This document shows positions 1-57,300 of a stretch of DNA of 64,000 nt, piece after piece. The stretch comes from Fratercula arctica (Eukaryota; Chordata; Aves; Charadriiformes; Alcidae): positions 148,520,447-148,584,446 of the forward strand of contig CANTUZ010000001.1 in assembly GCA_947846985.1 (NCBI GenBank). Direction: 5' to 3'. Under the pieces are notes generated by a model. The model saw only the letters and a program-made list of their open reading frames with translations. It was not told the DNA's origin and did not search any database. The first letter of the stretch is position 1, and each line of letters starts with the position of its first letter. The translations under genes and the position numbers were made by a program.

Positions 1-145
1 AGGATGTCATAAAACTGGAAAATGATATCACCAGTTGTACTGAGAAACACACTTACTGTTGGGAACTTGTTTAATCAGATGTTGTTAGGGTCTTCTGTCT
101 TGTGCATTTCTTGAAGGAATAAAATGTCTTTCTGTGTCTGTTTAG
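1..145 (+). other. KDM5A: KDM5A intron 1, 3' end
   Basis: AT-rich noncoding sequence ending in the tttag acceptor of exon 2. Exon 1 and the promoter are not in the window. Confidence 0.85.
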
Positions 146-46683
<46,538 letters not shown>

Positions 46684-47504
46684 CAACTACTCAATGCCTG
46701 GAACTTGTTGGGAAATGGACCACTGAAACCCTACAGAAGGAGAGGGTTTGAAGCTAATGTAGCCACTGAGCTTCATTTCCAAGGATGTACAGACCTGCAG
46801 CAGAGTTGGTCCCTTCCTTACAGCTGGCTTCCTTCATACAATGGGGACGTCAAGGCACAGTGGTACCGACTCATCTATGCAGACACCACCTGATTAGGAG
46901 CTCCAGCCAGTGTTTTTTTGACTTGAGTATTTCCATCTTGGAATGTGGCTGTTGCTCTTAGAGACTGAGCAAACCCGAGGCTGTTAGATTAGACACTTCA
47001 GGGTGTTAGAAGTACATGTTGGCAGTGGAGCTGGCCTGGAATTGGTGGGCATAGGCTGGAGCTTTTAGGCCTGCTAGGTTACCCTAAGGAGGTGACTTTG
47101 GAAGTTATCTTTTGCCTCCCTGTGCTAACCCAGTGAGTAGGGCAATGTCTTGGGAGGGTTAAGTTGCCTTCCATGTCCAGGCAGCTAACACTACACTATA
47201 AGGATGGGAGCAAGTGGATGAATTTCTTTTTATTTCTCTTTTGTAGCTAAAGAGCAGAGGAGCTCATGATCTCAGAAATCAGCAAAGGTTCTGTTTACCA
47301 AAAAAGAAACCCAACTCTACTCTACTAGGCAAAATTTTCTTTTCCTTAGTGGGGAACAGCTGATCTTCCTGTCCTGAGGAGGGCCAGAAAACATTGCTGA
47401 AGATGTCTAGCTAGACCAGAGCTTGGGAAAAGCAGAGTGCTTCCCTTTCCACAGGGGTGCCCTCTCCTGTTCTAGGCTTTGCTTAGAGTTCTGCACTCCT
47501 GCAC

Positions 47505-47510
47505 ATTAAA
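47505..47510 (+). terminator. Candidate poly(A) signal ATTAAA
   Basis: ATTAAA lies 822 bases after the stop codon, followed by a moderately GT-containing stretch (gttgtctcac). This would be a proximal poly(A) site of KDM5A. Motif evidence only. Confidence 0.3.
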
Positions 47511-48464
47511 GTTGTCTCACGCAGGATGGAGCTGGCAAGGAGGTACAGCACCCAGGGCACCGGCTTCTGTAATCTGTACCCAGGGATGGGAAGGAAAGAA
47601 GACAGCCCACTTACCTCAGAGGTTACACTGACATGTGCTTCTGTGAAAAGTTTCACTCACAACTATTTCCAGTATCACCAGGCTACGGGCATGGCCTCAA
47701 GCGATACCAGCAAGCAGTCTGCAGATACTGTTCGCAGCGCAAATCCCCCTCCCTGCTGGCTTTGCTGGATGTGTACCAGTGTACAATCAGCAACAGTTCT
47801 TGGTTGAAGTTGTCCCTGGCTTTGCCAGAGGACCAGAGGGCTTGGGGTCATTCTGGGTGACAGTTGTTTTAGTAAATCCATTTTTAAAGAAGGACTTGTT
47901 TTTACTTTTTTCTAAATGTCTCAGACTACTGACTTGTTCTATAAATAGATTATTTTTCTTTGATTTTTTTATACTTACCACTGTTAACCAGCAGCACAGA
48001 CAGAGGTTCACAAAGCAAAAACCTGCCCGTGGGCTTGGGTTTTTTTACTCCATTCCTTCCTTGTAGTACAAGGAATTAGCAGTTACCTTCCCCATTCTAG
48101 CCTGACCAGCTGCCTGTGTTTAAATAGGTAAATACATTTCATGTGCTACCTTTGTGTTTGGGTTTGTTCCTATCAGTGGGGCATCTGGGCCTTAACGACT
48201 GCAGTGGATGCTGGCTTTGTGTATGTGAATGTCTGAAGCCAGCCACTGGGCTGTCTTGTCCCCCCTCTCCACTCGCTCCCTATTGTGTTTCCATTCTTCT
48301 GCAGTTCTAGGAGTGTTGTAAGTAGTGTCCAGTCTTACTAGGAGCTGGATTGGGATTTAAAGAAATATTGACAAAAACAAAAGTGTTCTGTCTTGACTGT
48401 TCTGTGTCCCTTCTCTTGTTCTCGAATATTTGGAAGTTTATTTATCTGGCAGAATTATCCATCC

Positions 48465-48478
48465 AAAAAAAAAAAAAA
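48465..48478. repeat. A14 homopolymer in the probable 3'UTR
   Basis: Fourteen A. A genomic A run of this kind can prime oligo-dT falsely and mimic a transcript end. Confidence 0.8.
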
Positions 48479-49544
48479 TTCAGCTCAGGTAGATGAACTT
48501 TATCGGTTTGTTTTATTTGTGCCTGCTACCTGGGAAGAGGAAGATGTGCAAAAGAAAAAGAACTAAGATGGAGGGCAGAAGGTCTTGGGAGCTTTGAGTG
48601 CAAATTGGGCACAGGCTTCTAATTCCTGCTCCTTAAAGACTAATATGGTGTTAAAAGCAAAAAGAAGCTGTGGTTGAGCATGTGGCTGAACGGGCACCCT
48701 AGCAAACATAAGAGTATTATTTGTTTACTTATTTATGAAGGAGTCTATGCTATAGCTAGACGTACCCTCTTTTTGCCTCCAGTTACATTTTTTTTTTCTT
48801 CTGGATGTATGCTTAGTTTTGGTAAACTCGTTTAAACAGATGTTACTTTCCTTCAAGCTTTAACTGATGGTACTACATAAATGTTTCCCTATATGGAGTG
48901 GATAGACTATCTGTCACAGATGTTTAATCGTTCCAGAAGTAGACTAGTACAAGATTTCTTAAAGAATCCCAGTGTTCTGTATTTTTTCCTGACTCCTAGA
49001 ATCCGTGACACAACAGGGAAAATATGGTTAGCATATCCTGTTAGCCACTGAGCATATCCTCTTAACCATTCCTACATTCTCTGTCGCGATAAAGTCATTG
49101 TTATATGTAATTACCATCAACTGGAAAAGAGATCTTTTAGTAAATCTGCGTTGAATGTTCCTGTTTCTCTGTGGAGAAATGTGTGGTGGAGAATGTTAAC
49201 AGTAGCACTAGTTACAATGAGAAGGAAACAAACAGCTATACAATGCAATGGTCAATCATTTTGCCTGTAACAAGCATAGAAAAGGGTAAACAACAGAAAG
49301 AAATGTGCAAATAATGTGCAAAAGGTCACGCTTTTAGTAGCTGTTCTTCATATTATCACATGGAGAGGCTCTTTATTACACTGTTGAAAGGAGGTTGCCA
49401 CACTTTCTCTAGTAACGGATGTCTCATCTGCTTTTGGGTAAGGTGTTCATAAACCGAAGACCATTATTAGCTTTACATCTTATTGTTTAAGCTTATTTAA
49501 GAGCATAATTCCTCTCAAAGGTTTGCTGATAGTATGAACTTACG

Positions 49545-49550
49545 AATAAA
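49545..49550 (+). terminator. Candidate poly(A) signal AATAAA
   Basis: Canonical AATAAA about 2.86 kb after the stop, followed by a T-rich stretch (tgttaactttt). It is the first canonical hexamer I found after the stop codon and so a reasonable distal end for KDM5A. Confidence 0.35.
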
Positions 49551-49570
49551 TGTTAACTTTTGGAAAAATC

Positions 49571-50230
49571 TGTAGATATGTAGTTAGTGGTTGAAAAACC
49601 TAAAGCTGTGATATTGTCTCCAGATCTTAGGGCTTTGAATTTTTAGAAAAACATGCAAAGAAGCAAGCCAAAGTTAAGCTAAGGAAATAATTTTCTTGCA
49701 GGTCTGCCACAGCTGTAGGAAAAAAATCTCTCATGCTTTGGGGACAAAATCTCAGTTTGTGTTTCTAGAAAGGTGCAAGTCTTAATGCTGTATTCTACAA
49801 AGGATACTAGCCACTGTTCATGTTATTTCTCTTCATGTGTCTGACACAAAATGTCAAAGAAAAGACCTGAGCTGTTGTGAAAAACTAAAAATAGCCAGGA
49901 CTTGAGTTGTAAATGTTATCCAAACCATGCAGTTTCAAGCCTTACCCTCCCCCGCCAATAACCGGGGCCTGGATTTGGGCAGCTTTATTTGCATAGAGAT
50001 AAATGTCACTCCTGAACTTCAGTACCATTACTTCTAGGATTTATACTTTTGACAGAGCATCTGTACCTGAATGCTTGTGCAGCCTGGACTATTTGATAAT
50101 GAGGGCTTAAGGTAAAATTGATATTATGGAAATTATCTTGAGGGATTGGAATACAGTCACACAGCAAAAGATAACAAACAGATACCTGTGTGTTTTGTTA
50201 GCCACACTGTGAAGCTTCCATCGATCTTCT
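49571..50230. other. Noncoding: distal 3'UTR or intergenic
   Basis: AT-rich unique sequence with no coding frame. It includes a perfect octamer ATTTGCAT at 49987-49994. Function unknown. Confidence 0.6.
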
Positions 50231-50231
50231 T

Positions 50232-51430
50232 CAGTTTTAGAACCATAGAGTAATTTAGGTTGGGGGAGACTTCCAGAGGTCACCTGGATCAATGTCCTGA
50301 CCAAAGCAGGGCTGACTTTGAAAGCAGGTCAAGTTTTTCTGGGCTGGGTCCAATCAAATTTTGAGTATTTCCAGGGATGGGCATTCAAGAACTTCTCTGT
50401 CTTCCCCTTCCCTTTTTGTAGCATCTTCAATGCAAACTTTTGTCTGATGCACAGTCAGATACTTGCTTGCTGTAGCTTGCCTGAAGAGTCTGGCTCCGTA
50501 TTTTCTGTAACCATCCATTAGGTAGTTGAAGACTGCAGGTCTTGCAGCCTTAATTTCCAAGCTGAACAAACCCAGCTCAGCCTCCCTTGAGCCATGTAGT
50601 GTGCTGCTGCCTATTAACAATCATGGTGGTCTTCAGCTGGACTTGTTTCAGGCTTGTTGATGACTAGGTTTGTACTGAGAAGCCCAAACTGGACATGGTA
50701 CTCCAGTTGTGGCCTATGAGTGTTTAATACAGGGGGCAAATCACTTCTTTTGACTTGCTGGCCATGCTCATGCTCTGCAGCCGGTACAGGGTTGACCTTC
50801 ATAGCTGCAAGGTGACACACTGCTGATTCCTATTTAGTGTGTCCACTGTTAGCCTCAGGTCCCTTGGTTTATTATTTCTCAGATGCAGGACTGATGAACT
50901 TAAATTTTTTCATCAGCACATCACTGCAGCCAGTCAAGATCCAACTGAATGGGGGCCCTCTCCCCTGTTTTGGATTGTCCTACCTGCATCATCATCTGCA
51001 AAGTTGATGAGGGTGCGCTCTGTCCCATCACTCAGGTGGGTAAGACATAAGAGTATTGTCTCCAGTACCAACGCCTGAGGTGCTCCACTTGCAGCTGGTC
51101 ACCTTCTAGACTTTAAATTGTTGACTACTAAAGTCTGAGCACAGCAGTCCACCCTGTTTTTCACCCCCCTTGCACGGTGTCCATCCACTCCGTGAATGTG
51201 TTTTTGCTGTAAGTCAGGGTAAATGACCACTGCTCCGTAGGACTTATCACAGAATGCAGCCAGATTGGGCTAGCACTATAGTGGTGACTGTTGCCGGTCA
51301 TTTTATCCCTTGTGGGCTGGATGTGTCTTTAAGGAGGATTTGTTCTGTAATCTCCCCAGGGATGAGAATGAAGCCGCCTGCCCTGTAGTTACCTATTTCT
51401 TCCTCTTCATTGAATGGGCATGATGTGCAG
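50232..51430 (-). mobile_element. Old degenerate CR1 LINE, antisense
   Basis: About 1.2 kb of a diverged CR1 on the minus strand. Its 3' end appears as agaaccatagagtaatttag and gacttccagaggtcacctgg. The interior keeps the ORF2 signature in reverse: atctgcaaagttgatgaggg, gcctgaggtgctccacttg and ctgccctgtagtt, which correspond to the CR1 words for ...SAKLPMSS/NSCLPTGLQ-type reverse-transcriptase regions. Many indels and stops show it is long dead. Both ends are approximate. Confidence 0.75.
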
Positions 51431-51490
51431 AAGGGTTGATCACAATCCATCAAGAAAATGATCCTCCATACAGACATTTTCCTAGGGTTC

Positions 51491-51527
51491 GTTCACTACT
51501 GTGAACAAATGGTATCTTAGATACCAT
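51491..51527. repeat. Two adjacent palindromes
   Basis: GTTCAC-TACT-GTGAAC at 51491-51506, then ATGGTATCTTAGATACCAT at 51509-51527, which is palindromic around one central base. The arm GGTATCTAAGA is repeated once more just downstream (51531-51541). Confidence 0.8.
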
Positions 51528-51942
51528 TGTGGTATCTAAGATTTGAAGAAAAAAAACCAACCTATTTGAACTGATGTTTGTAAGACGTGTGGAAATCTAG
51601 ATGGCAGAACCAAGCTCCTGCAAGTGCTGCTTATACCTGAACTCCATTTGGGTTACTGAGCAGTTGTGTCAGTCCCATACATCTAGATAGAAGTCCAAGC
51701 TGGTCTGGTTGAAGTCACTGTTACGGATGCACGGTCCTTTTGTGCAGTTCTTCACACTGGAAGAAAGGCATAATATGAATGAGCATCAGTGGGGTCATCT
51801 GATCTTCTAGGAGAAATGAAGCAGGCTTCAGCCTTGTTCATTCAACAGTAGGCTGTTTACTAGGCAGGTCTCCAAGGACAGCTATCACCTTTATTTTGTG
51901 GTGTTCTAATAACAGAATAAGCACAACACAGAGTTGTAGCAC

Positions 51943-51948
51943 AATAAA
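51943..51948 (+). terminator. Candidate distal poly(A) signal AATAAA
   Basis: AATAAA about 5.26 kb after the stop, at a distance similar to the long human 3'UTR. No clear GT-rich downstream element is visible, and the old CR1 lies between it and the stop. Confidence 0.2.
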
Positions 51949-53987
51949 GCAAAACATATTCAGGTATTCATCAATCACTTATCAGACATGCCTTGCCGTC
52001 ATTCTAGGTACATGTTGCATGCCTTTGAAAATAATGACTGATTGAAAGAACTCCTGTACATTAACAGTCATTTTGTATGTTGGAAACAAAAGATTTTAAA
52101 AGGGGGGGGGGAAGTGTCTTAAAAACATTCTCCCTCAAATGTCCCTGTAAGAGGTTGAGAACTGTAGTCTGCTAAAAGCAAGACTTGAGGCTTCCTTGAC
52201 TTAGCCAAAAATGAAAAGCAGGGAACTCCTTCAAATCCTCTCCAGCTGTGGTCACTAAGAATGTGTTTGGTCAGCCTGCCTGAACCAAACAGGAACTCTG
52301 CTTGGAGTACTGAGTCAGCGGGGAGATGCAATAAATCCAGCCCTTATCGAAATTCTAGCCATGCTGGCTTTGGAAGGGCGATAAATGCGTAGGACAGCTG
52401 GAAACCGCACAGCAAGAGGTGGAGAGTGTTGAGCCTCATGTAATGAGATGGCTCGGTACAAATGCATGTGAAGTTGCAAGGTAAAGGCAATGAAAGTAGG
52501 AAGGATTTATTGAAAAACAAATATTTGTAAGGAAACATGCTCTGAAGGCCTTTGAAACAAAAGCCCTGCTGTGGTGAATAGTTTCAATCCTAGGTGGGAC
52601 ATTGTGTCTAAATTGAAGCCTTTTTGGAAGCCAATTTTTGGCAGTTTCCATAGATCACCTTCTACCTCCCTCAAAAAAAGCCTTCTAAAGCCAAGTGCCT
52701 GAGGGAGCTGCTGTGGGTGCTAGTATCAGAGGAGAGCAGCCATCTCTGAACACCCAATTCCTGAGAGGGTTGATGTCACTGCCTGGCCTGGCATCTCCTT
52801 TTAGTGGGTGGGTGACGTGCCACGTCCAACCGCTGCCTCTGTTCCCAGGTTGATGCAGTCCCTGCTCAGTCTGGCAGCAGCTCAAGTCACCCGCTGGGAA
52901 CGGGGCACACCGCTTTCCTCCCCAGAGAAAGGAGGTGTTTGCCGCTCTATGATAGTAGCGGTGGGCCCTACACAAATCCAAATTATGCATTTGAGAAACA
53001 GCTCAGATTTTAGTGGGATGTGAGATGAACAGCGCATTGTGTTTGCTTCTGTCAGCTAATGGTTTAACTTTTCCCTTTATAGAGCCGGAAATCTAGTTAG
53101 CTGCCTCTTGTGTGTGTCCCTGCAATGGCGTTATCAGAGCGGAATACTGTAAAGATCAAAACCGAGACGTTATCAGTGTATTGATAGCGTTGCATCCCAT
53201 TATTTCCTTGCTGCCTTTCCTGATAGTCTCTCGTGCAGGAGGGAGGCAGGAGACAGATGCCTTAGCTTTGCCTAGAAACATTCTTGGGAGGGAAAACTGC
53301 TGCACGCCAGCGTGTGAGAGTACCTGGTGAAGAAGTAGCGGAATCATCTGGTAGCAACCCTGCCTATTGCTGATGAACCCCCAGGTGAGTGCGTGGTACT
53401 TCCGTCCTTCACCTGTTGCTGGAAGGTGGTGCTCTACTGCTGCAGCTGCAAACCATTATCCAGGTTTGTATCCATACTGGGAAGGTTTAAAGACAGCTGG
53501 GCTGTGTGTTTTCTGGGTTTTGTGCCTCGTACCGCGGCCTTTTCTATAGTGTTTAACCGAGGTTGGCGGATCGTCAGTCCTGGCTACTCTTTTTTTCACA
53601 ATTACTGTTGTATGAAAGGAGACCTGTGGAGTAGCTTTCCAGGGGGAAACCAGAGTCTTTGCCCCGTGGAATGGACGAACCTCCTGGTAATCAACGTGCG
53701 TCTGGAGTGTCTACTGATTGTGAAGGAGGGAAGAAGCTGAAGTAGTGCGGCACTGATGCCCTAATCCTTGGATTATCACTCACTGTGTCTGCAGGGAATG
53801 TAGGTGCAGAAGAAAGTAGATCATAAGTGGTTTTCAGAAGAATTAAGGGCTTTAGGAGAGTGTTTTCTGTGATGTTTGTGATGTTGTAGTGGCCTTTCAT
53901 ACCTCTGGTATTTTTGCAAGCCGCGTTTGTTAGAAGGGCAATGGGTGACAGGTTATAGATTAAATAGTAAAGATGCAATACAGTGCT

Positions 53988-54328
53988 CCGAAAGACCTTA
54001 CAGCAGCCTTCCAGTACCTAAAGAGGGCCTACAGGAAGGATGGGGAGGGACTCTTTATCAGGGAGTGTAATGACAGGACGAGGGGTAATGGCTTCAAACT
54101 GAAAGAGGGGAGATTTAGATATCAGGAAGAAATTCTTTACTGTGAGGGTGGTGAGACACTGGAACAGGTTGCCCAGGGAAGTTGTGGATGCCCCATCCCT
54201 GGAAGTGTTCAAGGCCAGGCTGGATGGGGCTTTGATCAGCCTGGTCTCGTGGGAGGCATCCCTGCCCATGGCAGGGAGGTTGGAACTAGGTCACCTTTAA
54301 GGTCCCTTCCAACCCGAACCATTCTGTG
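53988..54328 (+). mobile_element. CR1 LINE 3' end, sense orientation
   Basis: A truncated CR1 with gaccttacagcagccttcca, aggacgaggggtaatggctt, ttgcccagggaagttgtgga, ccatggcagggaggttggaa and tcccttccaaccc, ending attctgtg. Part of its ORF2 tail makes the open frame at 53973-54434. It belongs to the same subfamily as the antisense copy near 60.15-60.58 kb. Confidence 0.92.
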
Positions 54329-57300
54329 TGTGTTCCTGAATGTGCACCTGTGCACAGGAATTGAAGGCTGGAACACTGATTTCCCCTGGCTTGTGGTAGG
54401 AATACACTTGGAATGGACAAGCCCCAGGATTTAGGGGTGTTAGAAAATTAGAGAACACACAAAACTGAACAAATAACAAATAATGGAGGAGAGTACATAG
54501 CAACAGAAAAGCTATTTACAACTTAGTTTTGGGGGGTTTTTTAATTATTTTTTTCTTGCTGAGTAAGGCAGTTCTAGGAAGATGATGGGTCAGATTCCTG
54601 TTTGGAGCAGAAAGCTGGCACTTTTTTTTTTTAACTCCTGTTTAGAGCATGCAGAGTGCTGCCACGCAAGCAACACCTGGGATTTCTGCAAAAAGAAACT
54701 TGCTTCACTTTGTTCTAAGAAGCAGCTGTTTTAAGTCCCTGTTTCTCTCTCAGCTCCGTGATCTCAAAGAAACACTTCTGTTTCTTGTGCTTTTTGCTTT
54801 CTTCCCGCAGGGCCTTCCCATTACACCTTGGGAAATCCCTGCTCCCAGGGAAGTGAGGCCAAAGGAAATCAGGAGAAAATCCCTTTGCAGGGTCTTTTGC
54901 TCCTCCCAAACTTCTTTCCCTTCCCAGCAGGGGGAGGTCTCATCTCCGGCCCTTCTAGGGCTGCCTGTCTCCTTCCAGAGAAGCTGTGGGACTCTGAACT
55001 GCTTTGCCGGAGCTTTTCCTACCTCACAGCTCAGTATTTCCTTACCCCACTGCAGGGAATTGTGGAGCTGCTCTTCCCCTCCTCCAAGCAGGAGCGTCCT
55101 CCATGCAGGTTAGTACCTTCCTGCTGTCCTGTCAGCCCTGGATGATCCTCTAGCTTCTCCACCAACCAGTTGTGGCTTGCTCAGCCTTCCGGGCAGCCCC
55201 GGGCTGAGCTTGGGAAGGGAACAGAGGCATGTGCATCTTCAGACTACTTTTGACAGCGGCTGTGGGCCATTCCCTGCGCTGCCGCAATCAATGGGCTGCT
55301 TGAGGTGTCACTTGGGTCCCTCACCGTGGCAGACAAAGCCTGGTTTTATCCCTCCAGTAAGTTCCTCCCTCCTGAAGTCCCACTAGCCTCTGTCTTTCCT
55401 ACTCAGCGAGCCAAGTGCTATGTCCATGTCCATTAGCATTGTTAGGACCAGATTTGGATTGCAATAAAAAAAGGGCTGTTTTCTGGTTTGCTCTGGTGTA
55501 AATCCACAGTTTCCGTTCTAGCAGTAGGGCGTATGCTGGTACTGCTACGCAGTTCAAACATTGCAGTAAGAAACTTGTAGGGTAAATAAGAATAGCCAAG
55601 ACCAGTCTCCTTTTCCCCTAGATCCCAGTAATGGTGAATACCAAGATGAAAAGTTTAATTGGCTCCCTATTTTTCATTATTTCCCTTATCTGGATACATC
55701 ATCATGGATGCTTACTTTTTTTTTTGATTGCCATGAAAACTGCACACCTGGGCTGTAACTGACTTAATGAAACCACGTTGCCAGCACTTATCAGATGACT
55801 GGGGAGCGGTGCCAGACCCTCTGCCTTAGCTTGCAGGGGCCAGGAATGAAGGGTCTTCTGTCAAGAGCAGTGATGCTCTGAGCCTGTCTGGCTGAAGGAA
55901 AGTAATTAATCAGTTAGTTAAAGTTCATGATGGAAAACTGTGGTTTTGTGTATTTCTCCCTCTGACCTCTTGGTCAGGTCAGCCCCTGTGCGTTTTATTT
56001 CAGGTGGGCATCAGTATTTGAATTCATGGTGGCAAGAGGGTAAACGTGGCTTGGAATTTGGTATTCAAAAATGACAAAGAGTGAAGCATGTGAGCAGCGG
56101 CATCCCTTCCGTTCCCTCTGCAGAGGGCTACTCAAGCAATGCCGAGAAGCTACCTGCTCCATGAAGCACATGGCTTTGCTTAATAACTCGGTGCCTGGGC
56201 ACCAACCCCCTGTTCCACTGCCATTCCTCCCCTTCACTGGAAGGGTTAGCTTTCTTCAGGCCTCAGCTGGCTCTGATTTGAGGCTTAGCTTTTTTATCTC
56301 TGGCACTCATCAGTAGAAAAATAAGATTGCCTTAACTTACCAAAACTCGCAAATGACTCCTTACCTAAATTTTTGAGGCAAAAATGTCTAACCCTGAAAG
56401 AAAGAGACTGAGTGTCATGATATGTTGCAACTGACCACCAGAACAGGAATGACTTGTAGGCAGGAGACCAACCTCGGTGTGAAGCTTGCTTCAGGCAAAA
56501 TCCCATCTGTCTGGGAAGGTGTCTTAAAGGCTCTAGGTCTTGCTCGTGTTATGTCTCAAAGCCCCACCAAGTACTGAGCCAGTTCGGTAGATGAGTGGTA
56601 GGGAGCACATTTCCAGCGTGTGAGCTCCTTTTTAATCTGTCTGCAGTGGTAACTCTGCACTCTGTGTGTCTACCTAGGCTACCTTGCAGGGACCTCCGCA
56701 GGGCAGCCAAGGGGGAGGTTAGAGAAGACGGGCAGCACAGGTCCCTCCGCTTCCTCCTGCTCTGCCTCAGGCTGGAGGCGACTGCAGAAGCAAAACAAGA
56801 GACGTGAACTGCTTCTGATGAGCAGCAGCTGGGAGCAGGTGTGCTCTGTGATGGTGGGGAAGCTCTGCAGAGCCTTGTGGGGTGCCTGGGATCTGGCGGC
56901 ATTTTGGGGGTGGGCTCTGGACTCTCAGGTGGTGCTTCCCTGTGCTCGCCCAGGAGCTCAGCTGGGGCACCCCTGCGGAGATGAGAGCTGCCTGGGATGT
57001 TTTGAAGAGGCAATGCCTCCTGGCAAGGCAGGGGCTCTCTAAAAATCTCCTGTATTTCTGATTTCAGGGAAAACTGAACCCATGTTTTATTCTTATTGAT
57101 CGTTTTTGAAATGCCAAAGTTTTTCGCTCTGCCATCTCTTACTCAGAAAACTTATTTCTGAGAAACTTTAAGAAAACTCCCTCATTCTGCCCACCAATGA
57201 CTGCCTATTGGATTTTCTCCCAGAATGGAAACTTTGTATTCTGAGTAGTTACCAGCCCAGTAGGTCTCATGAATTAAAAAGTATCCTTTTTTTTTTTTAA

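Larger units (their letters stand above)
46684..49570 (+). other. KDM5A: KDM5A 3' untranslated region (end uncertain)
   Basis: Sequence directly after the stop, with no coding frame. Candidate ends are an ATTAAA at 47505-47510 and an AATAAA at 49545-49550; the boundary given assumes the second. Human KDM5A has a long 3'UTR, so a longer form reaching about 51.9 kb is also possible. It contains a 14-base A run at 48465-48478. Only the start of this feature is certain. Confidence 0.5.
51431..53985. other. Intergenic sequence
   Basis: No recognised coding gene. It holds two adjacent palindromes at 51491-51527, a ten-G run at 52102-52111, and an exact donor consensus CAG|GTGAGT at 53382-53390. 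Open frames here show no family features. Confidence 0.6.

Noticed and set aside
53973..54434. A 153-codon open frame as a gene
   Set aside because: Most of it is CR1 sequence read in its tail; the rest is chance extension.
54649..55145. 154- and 105-codon frames as exons
   Set aside because: Two overlapping frames in the same GC-rich stretch, no domain, no matching splice phases.
56549..57042. Frames on both strands near 56.5-57.0 kb as a coding gene
   Set aside because: Overlapping frames on both strands are typical of GC-rich noncoding DNA; composition is low-information Pro/Ser/Arg.
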